Assembly (NCBI RefSeq): GCF_018687715.1
Contig: NC_056758.1
Location: 24,082,501-24,146,500, forward strand
Reading direction: 5' to 3'
Length of the DNA stretch: 64,000 bases
DNA from: Carya illinoinensis
Taxonomy: Eukaryota; Streptophyta; Magnoliopsida; Fagales; Juglandaceae
Positions 24,360-35,939 of this stretch are shown one piece after another. Position 1 is the first letter of the stretch, and each line of letters starts with the position of its first letter. A program made the translations under genes and the position numbers. The notes below the pieces were generated by a model that saw only the letters and a program-made list of their open reading frames with translations, was not told where the DNA came from and ran no database searches.

Positions 24360-27300
24360 GAAACGTCAATCTGTTAAGGTTCACAACTTGTGCACTATTC
24401 GATTCGGGTGCGTCATAGTCTTATGTGTCTACAGCGTTTGCAAGGATTTGTAGTTTGCAAACTGAGCTATTACCTCGACGGGTTGTAGTGTTAATTCTTG
24501 ACGGGAATATGGTAGCTTGTACCCGTTTAGTTAAGGATTGTCCTGTAGAACTAGAAGGAAGGACGCTGAAGGCTGACCTGCTAATACTCGGTCAGATGGA
24601 ATTTGACCTAATCTTGGGGATGGACTGGCTATTCAAGCACTATGCTAAGATAGATTGTCAGAAGCGAGAAGTGGTGTTTGAATCCCCAAGTGAAGATAGA
24701 ATTAGATGCGCGGGTTCGTCAGTTAAGGCCACTTCACCAATGATTTCGGCTTTACAAGCCAAGAAGTGTATTGAGAATGGAGCCTCAGCTTTTCTATTGA
24801 TGATTGTGGAGAAGACAATGGGGAGTGATGAAATCCATGGGATACCCGGCATTGAAGACTTTCCTAAAGTTTTTGCCAATGAGCTACCTGGTTTACCACC
24901 AGATTGAGAAACGAAGTTCGAGATAGAGTTGGAACCAGCAACAGCTCCAACTCACAAGGCCTCGTATCGTATGGCCCTTGCCAAATTGAAGGAGCTCAAG
25001 GTGCAGTTGGAAGAACTTTTAGAGAAGGGTTTTATCCACCCCAGTTCCTGATCGTGGGGAGCACTAGTGCTATTTGTAAAGAAGAAAGATGGATCTATGA
25101 GGATGTGCATAGACTACAGAGAGCTGAACAAGGTGATGATCAAGAATAAGTATCCGTTACCCAGAATCAAAATTTTTTTGGATCAACTGCAAGGAGCGGT
25201 AGTGTTTTCAAAGATTGACCTGCGATTCGATTATCATTAGCTGAAAGTTAAGGAACAGGATGTGCCAAAAACTGCCTTTATGACAAGGTACGACCACTAC
25301 GAGTTTTTGGTAATGCCTTTTGGGTTAACCAATGCTCCAGCTGCATTAATGGACATGATGAACAGAATATTCAGACCCTATCTGGATAGTTTTGTTGTTG
25401 TATTCATTGATGACATCCTAATCTACTCAAAGAGCGAGGAAGAGCACATAAATCATCTAGTTATGGCTTTGACTATACTTAAGGACCAAAAGCTATATGC
25501 CAAACTCAGCAAGTGTGAGTTCTAGCTTGATGAAGTGAAATTTTTAGGTGATGTGATCTCTAGTGGAGGAGTAGCAGTGGACCCGAGCAAGATTGAAGCC
25601 ATAACGAGTTGGCAGAGACCGACCAATGTGCATGAGATTAGAAGTTTTTTAGGATTGGCTGGTTATTATAGGAGGTTTGTAGAAGGATTCTCTAGTTTTT
25701 CTGGACCACTCACTGCAATGACTAAGAAGAACGTGAAGTTCGTTTGGAATGATAAGTGCGAGGCAAGTTTTCTTGAGTTGAAGAAAAGACTTACGACCAC
25801 ACCAGTACTTACATTGCCAAAGCCTCATAAGCCTTTTGTAGTGTATAGCGATGCATCTAAAGTAAGACTCGGATGTGTGTTGATGCAAGAAGGAAAAGTA
25901 GCTGCTTATGCTTCACGACAACTGAAGGATCATGAATAGAATTATCCTACACACGATTTGGAATTAGCTGCAGTGGTTTTTGCTCTTAAGATTTGGAGAC
26001 ACTACTTGTATGGTGAAAAGTGTGAAACTTTCACAGATCAGAAAAGCCTCAAGTATTTGTTTGAGCAAAAGAACCTTAATATGAGACAGAGGAGATGGTT
26101 GGAATTAATCAGTGACTATCAATGCGACATCAAGTACCACCCCGGAAAGGCCAATGTGGTAGCTGATGGTTTGAGTCGCAAGAGCAAATTGAAGGATTTG
26201 TATATCCTGTTGTCAAAAGTAAATTCCCTCTTATGCAGTATGAGGAAAATGTTGATTGAGAATCGTAGTCAAGAAGTCATTTTGACCGCCGTTTGGGAGT
26301 TCTTTCCATTGGATTGGGAAGAACTGAAAGACCATCAGAAGAAAGATAGTAAGCTTGCAGAAGTCATCAGGAAAATTGAGAAGTTGGAAGGACCAAAGGA
26401 CTTTAGCATCAGGGAGGTTAGGACTTGTATTACAGGAATCGAAGGGTCATCCTAGCAAACCAAGAATTAAAAGGAAAGGTGATGAAGGAAGCTCATAACA
26501 CACCTTACACTACTCATCTCGGTAATACGAAGATGTACCAGGATCTGAAAAAGGATATAGCAGAATTTGTGAACAAGTGTTCTGTATGCAGATTAGTTAA
26601 AGCGGAACACCAGAAGCCGGTAGGTGAATTGCAACCATTGCCAATCCCAGAATGGAAATGTGAAGATATCTCGATGGATTTTGTAGTGGGTTTTCCAAGA
26701 ACCTCAACAGGAAATAATACTATCTGGGTGATAGTTGACCGTCTGACAAAAAGTACTCACTTTATACCCATCAAGAATACAGATTCTCTAGAGAGATTGA
26801 TGAAAATTTAGATAGTAGAGATTGTTAGATTGCATGGAGTGCCTAAGACAATTATGTTCGATAGAGACCCTCGTTTCACATCACGATTCTGGCAAAGTTT
26901 ACAGGATTCGATGGGAACTAATTTGAAGTTCAGTAGTGTCTACCATCTACAAACAGATGGGCAAACAAAAAGGACGATCCAGACTTTGGAAGATATGCTA
27001 AGAGTCTGTGTATTGGAGAGTGAGGGGAACTGGGAGAAGCAACTACCTTTGGTATAATTTGCTTACAATAACAGTTTTCAGGCCACCATTCAGATGGCAC
27101 CTTATGAAGCCTTGTATGGCAGAAAGTGTAGATTGTCATTGTATTGGGACGAAGTAGGGGAAAGCAAAGTGTTTGGGCCCGAAGTCTTGCACGAGATAAA
27201 GGATCAAGTCCTCATGATTAGAGAAAGGATGAAAAGTGCATAGAGCCGACAGAAGAGTTACGCTGATAATCAAAGGAGGAGTATAGAATTGAAGTTGGAG

Positions 27301-27719
27301 ATTGGGTCTATGTGAAGGTGCCCCCTATGAGAGGAGTAAGCCGTTTTGGAGTGAAGGGAAACTTAAGTCCAAGATACGTGGGACCCTATGAAAAAGTAGA
27401 GAAAGTGGGAGTGGTTGCGTACTGTCTAGAGTTGCCAACTGAGTTCCATGGCATCCACAATGTATTCCACGTGTCCTCATTGAAGAAGAGTTTTGGGAAC
27501 CAGATACCAACAGTGGTGGATCCCGCTAGTGTACCTTTACAATCCAACCTGACCTACGAGGAGAAGCCAGTACAGATCATTGACTGGAAGGAAAAAGAGT
27601 TACAGAACTGCAAGATTCCATTGGTCAAAGTACTTTGGCAAAACCATAATATTCAAGAGGTGACTTGGGAGAAGGAAGTTGATATGCGAGCCAAGTACCC
27701 CCAGTTATTTGATACCTAA
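24360..27719 (+). pseudogene. pol: Pol of family B chromovirus: PR-RT-RNase H-INT-chromodomain-like (broken)
   Basis: Protease LFDSGAS (about 24394-24414). Reverse transcriptase with [27 protein letters not shown] and the catalytic FIDD (about 25405). RNase H with YSDAS and [10 protein letters not shown]. Integrase with the H-H-C-C zinc segment (about 26480-26600), [17 protein letters not shown], and GQTK where a GQxE Glu is expected, so the catalytic Glu is lost. Ends in a chromodomain-like tail before TAA at 27717-27719. In-frame stops occur at 24905, near 25048, 25238, 25523, 25937, near 26809 and near 27055. The frame shifts near 26430 and between 27060 and 27310. Confidence 0.92.
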
Positions 27720-27917
27720 GCCAGTCTTGTTTTGTTTTGTTTTCGGCTCAGTCGATATTTTGTGCTTCACTTTGTATGGGACTGCTATATCAGATGTGGT
27801 ACTTCATTGTTTGGATATCAATAAAGTATTTGTTTCCATTTTAGAGTTTTGTGGGCCATTCTTAGCGTGTATACTATAGAATATTCTCCATTTTGATTAT
27901 GTCCTTTTTTCAGTTCC

Positions 27918-28500
27918 ATGGCTCGAGAGCGTAAGATAGCTAGTAAATCAACCCTTTCTGCATAGCGAGCGCATGAGATGAGAGAAGAGCGTCATAGTAG
28001 ATGACTAGCTGAGCTAAATAGGGAGTTAGCCGCTTTTTGGCATAAGATGGAATGCCAAGAGCACCACCGCACTCACATCCTTGACATTGATAGTAATGGA
28101 GTGGGTTATGAGAGGAGAGCTTTACCTCATGAGGAGCATTACCCTCTGTTGCACCCAACCACGTGGTTAGACCGAGATAGTTTCAAGGTTAGGATGGCAC
28201 GGGATGGAGCAGAGTCCAGCAGAGTAGCAGAGGAGGGTGCTGTAGCTGTGGATGTTGAGCCGCTACGTCAGGCTCATCCATGTCGTCAACTCATCATGGG
28301 AGTTTGTTGGATGATAGTCAGGAGCCAGACAGCAGTGATGTGGAGATTGTGCAGCCCCTGAACCAGGTCATTTTGAACATTTGGTATATGATTCAGAAGA
28401 CGATGTGTTCTACTACTTACCCCAACACTTTGCGCCGTTGGACATCGATGCACCTCCACCGGATATGACTAGTGACGATACGTCTAGTGATGGACAGTAG
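27918..28500 (+). pseudogene. Extra ORF between pol and 3' LTR (about 195 codons, broken)
   Basis: Begins MARERKIASKS, a basic N-terminus, then LAELNRELAAFWHKMECQEHH, a charged central segment with ILDIDSNGVGYERRALPHEE and TTWLDRDSFKVRM, and an acidic, Ser/Asp-rich end (DSEDDVFYYLPQHF, DDTSSDG). No membrane span, signal peptide or known fold recognised, so not an obvious envelope protein. Two early stops and a frameshift near 28280 break it here. The inverted copy at 33826-34411 preserves the same layout with different damage. The ATG sits five bases after CTTTTTTCAG, a splice-acceptor-like tract. Function unknown. Confidence 0.65.
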
Positions 28501-28580
28501 TTTTGGTAAACAACATCTTCTATTGAGCGTGTTTTATATTTATACTTGCATTGATTTCGAGGACAAAATCCTTTTTTTTT

Positions 28581-28593
28581 TTGGAGGGGAGGA
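28581..28593 (+). promoter_or_regulatory. Polypurine tract of family B element
   Basis: TTGGAGGGGAGGA directly before TGTAACTGCCC, preceded by a T run and the conserved TTTCGAGGACAAAAT motif near 28555. Primes plus-strand synthesis. Confidence 0.85.
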
Positions 28594-31142
28594 TGTAACT
28601 GCCCGTTAGAAATTTAATGGTGAAATTTCTATAGACTTTAGGAACTTCGTGAAAATTCCGTAAGTTTCCATGAATCGACTAATCGCATAGGTTTTAGTCT
28701 GTCAACATAGTTACTGTTATCACTCACTGTGGTGTCAAAAATGCAATTTTAATTGTGAGGTAGTTAGAAGTGTCAAAATATGTTATGGTTTGCTCCACTA
28801 GACTCAGTTGATTATTTAAGATTTTATGGTGTAATAACTCATTTTCTTAATTTTCGAACGAAACGTCTGTTCGAAACTGTGGATTTCTTTTTAGGGGCAC
28901 TTCAAGGTTGAATTTTGATAAACGATTTTCACTGTAGTTTCATATGAATATTTAAGATTTTTCAGTACTAATTTTATTATGCATTTCTTTAGAGTGAATA
29001 GTAATCTCGATAAGTGTACTAAGTGCAGTGTTTTCAAAATCACAGTGTGGAATGTCCAAATTAGGTTAGAGATGTTTTATTTGTACACTTGGCAAGATCT
29101 TAACCATACATAGTAAATAGTATTTGATACTTCACACAAAGAGGAACCATTAGATGGATTTGTGAAGAAAATCAAGGTGTGAGATCATGCCACCTAAGCA
29201 AAAAAAATTTTATCTGATCAATCAGATTGAGCCAAATCAAAGAGGATTTCAACCCTAGTTAAATCCTAAATGGTTGGAATCCAATTGAAACACCAAAAGC
29301 TTGGTTGAAACCAAAACCCTAAACGGTTTCCCCAAACCCTAAAGTTGGCCTTCAAACCCTCTTTTATCCAATTTCTAGCATTGTGGTTAATCACTTGATT
29401 AAATCACTTTCACATGTTATTAATTTCTCAAATTCTTGTTATGACATCATTATCCAACCTTTTAAACCTTGAAAATTTGATTGGGCCAAGAAAAATTGGA
29501 TTTGAGCTTGATAGCATCTCAAACCTTAACCAAACCCTCTTTAAACCCCAAATTGAAAACCACTTGGTTGAGGCCCACCAAGGTCTACGAATTTGGCCAC
29601 CTAGGCAAACATTCTTGAATAAATTTCCTTGTCCCACATGGCAGACCATCCACTGCCCTTGGCTGCACCCAATAGTGCCTTGATGAGATGGAGAAACCCA
29701 CCTCATCAACCTCCATACCTCACAACTTTTGCAGGCAATCCTCTCCCTTAACTATTCTCCACTTTATGTTACATAGCCACCTCCAATCAAAGGTCATTCA
29801 GGTCCATATCTTTCCCCTACAGAATTCTTGAGTCGTGCAAGACACACTTCCTTCCCTTTCATCACTCCTTCACCCAGTTCTTAGAGAGAAACCCAAAAGA
29901 GCTCTCTCGGGCAGATTTCTGGGTCTTTTTGCATGGAGCTTTTCGACCCTTTATAAGTATTTTCACACAATGACTCCTTCATAAAAGTTGTTATTATTTG
30001 AGTCTAGTTTCCATAGATATATTATTCTTATCATTAAATGGTTATTTGGTTGTCTAAAGTATTTTTAACTATAGAAAGGTCATTCTAGGCGTAAAATTGG
30101 AGAGTATGTTATGTTTTGAAATTTTTGACCAAGCGAATGGACATATCTTGGTCCGAAATATTTATGGAGTGTTTTTATCATGTGTTTAATAGCGTTCATT
30201 GAAGTTTTGTTGCATTAATAAGCTTTTAATGATAGATTTTCTTAAATCTAGAAACTTGAAAACTAGAAGTGGAAAAACAGTTTTTATTTGGAGAAAATTT
30301 GAATATTTCATGGTTTGATCTTACTCTAATGGCTTTGATATTTTTATATGATGATCCTAAGTCTCTTAGTTTAATTTAGGATGTTATTTTTAAGATATTT
30401 AGTATTATTTTCAAAGATATAATTTTTCTATGAAAGAGAATTACGGTTAGGCCTAAGATTTGATGTTTTTGGGTTAGATCCATGTTTTATTGAGTTTTAG
30501 CCATGTGATTTTAAGTTTGATAGTTGGATATTCTTTAGGAAACATCTTTAAACCATGTGATGCTTTATTTCAAAGATCCCACCTTCTTAAGCCATTGATC
30601 AAGAGATTTATCAAAGTAAGTTAAGAAAAAAGTTTCTGTTTTTGGACTAAGTGTAAAACCAAAAACTCCAAGTGCTATTTTGTGATGTTGGTGACTTTAG
30701 TTTGAGTATTTAAAGCATGATTGATCTTAGGATGATGTTATGAATATGTTAGAAGTAAGTTTTATTTTTTTTGGAATTCTTGGAGATGTTTTGATTTAGG
30801 GACAAAACTTGTGATTCAAGTGTTTGGATCGTTTTACAAAAAAGTTTGGTATTGATTATTAGCTTTTTTTAAATGGATGTTTTAAGTATGGTTTTTAACT
30901 TAGGATAGGAAGATCTTTGTTGCAAAATTTTGGTTTAAGCATGAGTTTTGAAGTTGGAATGAATTACAACAAAAATCAAGAGAAATGGCCTATGGATGTT
31001 TTGGCCATAGTGTGTTTTCCATAGTTGTGATTAGTTTTAAATTTTTCTGAGTTGACATTTGAGTTTAAGACAAAATTTACATGAGGAATGTAAATTTTGA
31101 AAATTTTTGGAGTTATGATGTGAAATCCTTAAGTTAGGATGT
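28594..31142 (+). mobile_element. Truncated 3' LTR of family B element (forward palindrome arm)
   Basis: Colinear with 18657 to about 21195 of the 5' LTR, then stops inside TTAAGTTAGG. The rest of the LTR (array region and GTCACA end) is missing. The next bases belong to a reversed copy of the same LTR. Confidence 0.9.
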
Positions 31143-33732
31143 GTACCCTCTACATGTGAAAAAATAACAATATTACCCCTAACTTAAGGATTTCACATCC
31201 TAACTCTAAAAATTTCCAAAATTTACATTTCTCATGTAAATTTTGTCCTAAACTCAAATATCAACTCAGAAAATTTTAAAAGAAATCACAACTATGGAAA
31301 ACACACTATGGCCAAAACATCCATAGGCCATTTCTCTTGATTTTTGTTGTAATTCCTTCCAACTTCAAAACTCATGCTTAAACCAAAATTTTGCAACAAA
31401 GATCTTCCTATCCTAAGTTTAAAACCATACTTAAAACATCCATTTAAAAAAAGCTAATAATCAACACCAAACGTTTTTGTAAAAAACTCCAAACACTTGA
31501 ATCACAAGCTTTGTCCCTAAATCAAAACATCTCCAAGAATTCAAAAAAAAAAACAAATCTTACTTCTAACATATTCATAACATCATCCTAAGATCAACCA
31601 TGCTAAAAATATCAAACTAGAGTCACCAAAATCACAAAATAGCACCTGGAGTTTTTGGTTTTACACTTATAGTCCAAAAATATAAACTTTTTTCTTAACT
31701 AGCTTTGATAAATCTCTTGATCAATGGCTTAAGAAGGTGAGATCTTTGAAATAAAGCATCACATGGTTTGAAAATGTGTCCTAAAGAATATACAACCATC
31801 AAACTTAAAATCACATGGCTAAAACTCAATAAAACATGGATCTAACCCAAAAACATCAAATCTTAGGCCTAACTGAAATTCTCTTGCATAGAAAAATCAT
31901 ATCTTTGAAACTAATGCTAAATATCTTCAAAATAACATCCTAACATAAAAATAAGAGACTTAGGATCATCATATAAAAATATCAAAGTCATTAGAGTAAG
32001 GTCAAACCACGAAATATTCAAACTTTCTCCAAATAAAAACTGTTTTTCCACTTCTAGTTTTCAAGTTTCTAGATCTAAGAAAATCTATCATTGAAAGCTT
32101 TAATCATGCAAAAAAACTTCAATGAACACTCTTAAACACATGCTAACAACACTCCATAAAAGTTTCGGAGCAAGATATGTTCATTAACTTGGTCAAAAAT
32201 TTCAAAACATAACATACTCTCTAGTTTCATGCCCAGAATGACCTTTCTATGGTTAAAAATACTTTCGACCAACCAAATGATCATGTAATGATACGAATAA
32301 TATATATATATATATGGAAACTATACTCAAAGAAGAATAACTTGTATGAAGGAGTCATCGTGTGAAAATACATACAAAGGGTTGAAAAGCTCCACGCAAA
32401 AAGACCTAGAAATCTGTCTAAGAGAGCTCTTTTGGGTTTCTCTCTAAGAACGGGGTGAAGAAGTGATGAAAGGGAAGGAAGTGTGTCTTGCACGACTCAA
32501 GACTTCTGTAGGGGAAGATATGGACCTAAATAACCTTTAATTAGAGGTGGCTATGTGACATAAAGTGGAAATAGTTAAGGGAGAGGACTGCCTGCAGAAG
32601 CTGTGAGGTATGGAGGTTGATGAGGTGGGTTTCTCTATCTCATCAAGGCACTATTGGGTGCAGCTAAGGACAGTGGATGGTCTACCATGTGGGGAAGGGA
32701 AACTTCTTCAAGAAGCTTTGCCAAGGTGGCCAAATTCGTGGGCCTTGGTGGGCCTCAACCAAGTGGGCTTAAATTTGGGGTTTAAAGAAGGTTTGGTTAA
32801 GGTTTGAGATGCTATCAAGCCCAAATCCAATTTTTCTTACCCCAATCAAATTTCCAAGGTTTAAAAGGTTGGATAATGATGTCATAACTAGAATTTTAGA
32901 AATTAATAGCATGTGAAGTGATTTAATCAAGTGATTAACCACAATGCTAGAAATTGGATTAAAGAGGGTTTGAAGGCCAACTTTAGGGTTTGGGGAAACC
33001 GTTTAGGGTTTCGGTTTCAACCAAGCTTTTGGTATTTCAATTGGATTCCAACCATTTAGGATTTAACTAGGTTTGAAACCATCTTTGATTTGTCTCAATC
33101 TGATTGATCAGATAAAAAAAGTTTTGCTTAGGTGGCATGATCTCACACCTTGATTTTATTCACAAATCCATTTAGTGGTTCCTTTTTGTGCCAAGTGTCT
33201 AATACTATTCACTATGTGTGGCTAAGATCTTGCTAAGTGTCCAAATAAAACTTCTCTAACCTAAATTGGACATTTCATATGTGATTTTGAAAACACTGCA
33301 CTTAGTATGCTTATCGAGGTTACTATTCACTCCAAAGAAATGCATAATAAACTTAGTACTGAAAAATCCTAAATATTCATATTAACATATAGTGAAAATC
33401 GTTTACCAAAATTCAACCCTGAAGTGCCCCTAAAAATAAATTCACAGTTTTGAACAGGTGTTTCATTCGAAAATTAAGAAAATTGGTTATTGCATCATAA
33501 AATCCTAGATAATCAATTGAGTCTAGTGGAGTAGACCATAATGTATTCTGACACTTCTAACTACCTCAAACAATTAAAATTGTATTTCTGGAACCACAGT
33601 GAGTAATAATAGTAACTATGTTGACAGACTAAAACCTATGCGATTAGTCGATTCATGAAAACTTACGGAATTTTCACGAGGTTCCTAAAGTCTATAGAAA
33701 TTTCACCATTGAATTTCTAGCAGACTGTTACA
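31143..33732 (-). mobile_element. Reversed truncated family B LTR
   Basis: Minus-strand start TGTAACAGTCTGCTAG at 33732. It lacks the same 3' half as the forward copy, breaking only about 35 LTR bases away from the forward break. Contains a TA microsatellite near 32301-32316. Confidence 0.9.
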
Positions 33733-33742
33733 TCCTCCCCTA
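33733..33742 (-). promoter_or_regulatory. Polypurine tract, reversed copy
   Basis: Reverse complement reads AGGGGAGGA next to the TGTAAC LTR start, after an A/T homopolymer (33743-33755) and TTTCGAGGACGAAAT. Confidence 0.8.
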
Positions 33743-33825
33743 AAAAAAAAAAAAAGATTTCGTCCTCGAAATCAATGCAAGTATAAATATAAAACACGCT
33801 CAATAGAAGATGTTGTTTACCAAAA

Positions 33826-34411
33826 CTAATGTCCATCACTAGACGTATCGTCACTGGTCATATCTAGTGGAGGTGCATCGATGTCCAATGGCGCAAAGTG
33901 TTGGGGTAAGTAGTAGAACACATCTGTCTTCTGAATCATATACCAAATTTTCAAAATGACCTGGGTCAGGGGGCTGCATGACCTCCACATCGCTGCTATG
34001 TGGCTCCTGACCATCATCCAACAAATGCCCACGATGAGTTGACAACATGGATGAGCCTAACATAGCGGGCTCAACATCCGTGGCTGCAGCATGCTCCTCT
34101 GCTGCTCTACTGTACTTTTCTCCATCCCGTGTCATCCTAACCTTGAAACTATCTCGGTCTAACCACATGGTTGGGTGCAACGGAGGGTAATGCTCCTCAT
34201 GAGGTAAAGCTCTCCTCTCATAACCCACTTCATTACTATCAATGTCAAGGATGTGAGTGCAGTGGTGCTCTTAGCGTTCCATCTTATGCCAATAAGCGGC
34301 TAACTCCCTATTTAGCTCAGTTAGTCGTCTTCTACGACGCTCTTCTCTCATCTCACGCACTCCCTATGCAAAAAGGGTTGATTTACGGGCTGTCTTACGC
34401 TCTCGAGTCAT
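33826..34411 (-). pseudogene. Extra ORF downstream of pol, second copy
   Basis: Minus-strand ATG at 34411-34409, MTRERKTARKS, then LTELNRELAAYWHKMERQEHH, ILDIDSNEVGYERRALPHEE, MWLDRDSFKVRM, ending SSDGH before TAG at 33828-33826. One early stop and one frameshift around 33990-34030. As in the forward copy, a pyrimidine tract with CAG (CTTTTTGCAG) lies just upstream. The central block matches the forward copy closely, while the damage differs, so the shared frame predates the duplication. Confidence 0.65.
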
Positions 34412-34613
34412 GGAACTGCAAAAAGAACATAATCAAAATGGAGAATATTCTATAGTATACACGCTAAGAATGGCTCACAAAACTCTGAAATGGAAACATA
34501 TACTTTATTGATATCCAAACAATGAAGTACCACATCTGATATAGCAGTCCCATACAAAGTGAAGCACAAAATATTGACTAAGCCAAAAATAAAAACAAAA
34601 CAAGACTGGCTTA

Positions 34614-34952
34614 GGTATCAAATAACTGGAGGTACTTGGCTCGCATATCAACTTCCTTCTCCCAAGTCGCCTCTTGAATATTATGGTTTTGCCAAAGTAC
34701 TTTGACCAATGGAATCTTGCAGTTCCGTAACTGTTTTTGCTTCCAATCAATGATCTGTACCAACTTCTCCTCGTAGGTAAGGTTTGATTGTAAGGGTACA
34801 CTAGCGGGATCCACCACTGTTGGTATCTGTTTCCTAAAACTCTTCTTCAATGAGGACACGTGAAATACATTTTGGATCCCATGGAACTCAGTTGGCAACT
34901 CCAGACGGTATGCAACTGCTCCCACTTTCTTCACTATTTCATAGGGTCCCAT
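34614..34952 (-). pseudogene. pol: C-terminal pol fragment, reversed copy
   Basis: 112 open codons from MGPYEIVKKVGAVAYRLELP to the chromodomain-like tail NIQEATWEKEVDMRAKY, matching the forward copy at 27381-27719 with about ten residue changes. Everything N-terminal of it is absent. Confidence 0.9.
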
Positions 34953-34955
34953 GTA

Positions 34956-35939
34956 TCATAATGAAGAAGATATATTATTTTTCATATAAAAATGGGGAGT
35001 TATAAAATATGCAAAGCCTAATCTTACAACATACTCACAGAAATTTACCCCACATTCCTAGTCTGGTCTTAGGAGCTAACCTACATTAACAGTATTAAAC
35101 TACTACCTCAACAGAATATGCAAAGGATCTTACTACTTTCTTGATGACTTTGACTCCAAAGAAGATCAGATATTATACAATCTCAAAAGTGAGATTTTGT
35201 CCATTGTCCAAAGCTTTTTATAGGGTGGGACCTTCATTCATCCTTTTGAGATTTTTCTGACTTCTAATATGCATGAACAGGAGCCCTTCGATCTCGACTG
35301 TCAATTTTTCCTCTAGACTTAAATATTTTCAGAGACTAAGTGACTGATTGGACAAGACACGCTGGTTCCTACAGCTTACCTTGGTTCAATCGCTATCCTT
35401 CCCCTAACAAAGATCTTTGAAGATCTATTATTACACATCTTGACCTCTCTCATCTATGCTGACTTAGAGGAGGTGGAGAAGAAAAAGAGAAAATTGAGAT
35501 AAAGAGAAATGAGAGAGAAGTTGAGGGTGATATTTGCCCTCACATCCGTATCTAGTGGCCAATGCTAGTGGCCACAACCACACTATATCTATCTTATCCT
35601 TGATCGATTTTAGCCCTTTGACCATTATTCGCCCTTGCCCATAGCTAGCCCTTTGTTGTGGACACTCCTTTCTAGAGCTACTAGCCTTTTCAATTCTTCG
35701 TTCTCACTCGAATGTGGTTAGCAAAGTTCTTGCTTGTTGGTCATAGGGTGAACAGTCCTTTATCACTCGATGTGGGATTTTGTCAGTCAGGCTTTCTACA
35801 TAGTGCTGCCAGTTAGGCTTTCTACATAGTGCTACCCACCCTCCTTTGGACTAGTTGCACTTTGCTTAACCGGTTGTCTCATCTTCCACAGTAGCTTGCC
35901 TGTGACAAGGGATCTCTTCCCTTGCTTCAATGCGGTCCT
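34956..35939. other. No gene seen
   Basis: Sequence unrelated to family B begins at about 34956 (CATGTATCATAATG). Small local features only: AATCTCAAAAGTGAGATT hairpin near 35182, a GA-rich stretch near 35465-35525, and a 24-base direct repeat of the GTTAGGCTTTCTACATAGTG type near 35788 and 35812. The right part may be decayed copia sequence. Confidence 0.35.

Larger units (their letters stand above)
18657..31142 (+). mobile_element. Family B Ty3/gypsy chromovirus (Tekay/Del-like), 3' LTR truncated
   Basis: Order: 5' LTR 18657-23049, primer-binding site, gag, protease, reverse transcriptase, RNase H, integrase with a chromodomain-like tail, an extra ORF, PPT, and a 3' LTR that stops after about 2.55 kb where an inverted copy begins. 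The integrase tail (VKVLWQNHNIQEVTWEKE...YPQLF) and the multi-kb LTRs fit the Tekay/Del lineage. Over the first 165 or so LTR bases I count about 21 differences by eye between the 5' and 3' LTR, so the insertion is old. Many stops and frameshifts. Confidence 0.9.
31143..34955 (-). mobile_element. Inverted 3' part of a family B element (reverse palindrome arm)
   Basis: Read on the minus strand: end of pol (34952-34614), the extra ORF (34411-33826), PPT (33742-33733), then LTR from 33732 to about 31143, where it meets the forward arm with at most a few bases between. It pairs with 27376-31139. Over the first 165 LTR bases I count about 13 differences between arms, fewer than the roughly 21 between 5' and 3' LTRs of the forward element. 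The arm is cut at about 34955 in the middle of pol. Confidence 0.9.

Noticed and set aside
24904..25149. Separate ORF in the RT region
   Set aside because: It is another frame over the reverse transcriptase; the RT text lies in the frame of 24425-24907 despite its stops.
27918..28500. Envelope-like gene
   Set aside because: Position fits, but there is no signal peptide, membrane segment or cysteine pattern, so the label is not supported.
31100..31200. Palindrome as a perfect hairpin sequencing artefact
   Set aside because: The two arms differ at many sites and carry different stops and indels, so they are not a copy of one molecule's two strands.
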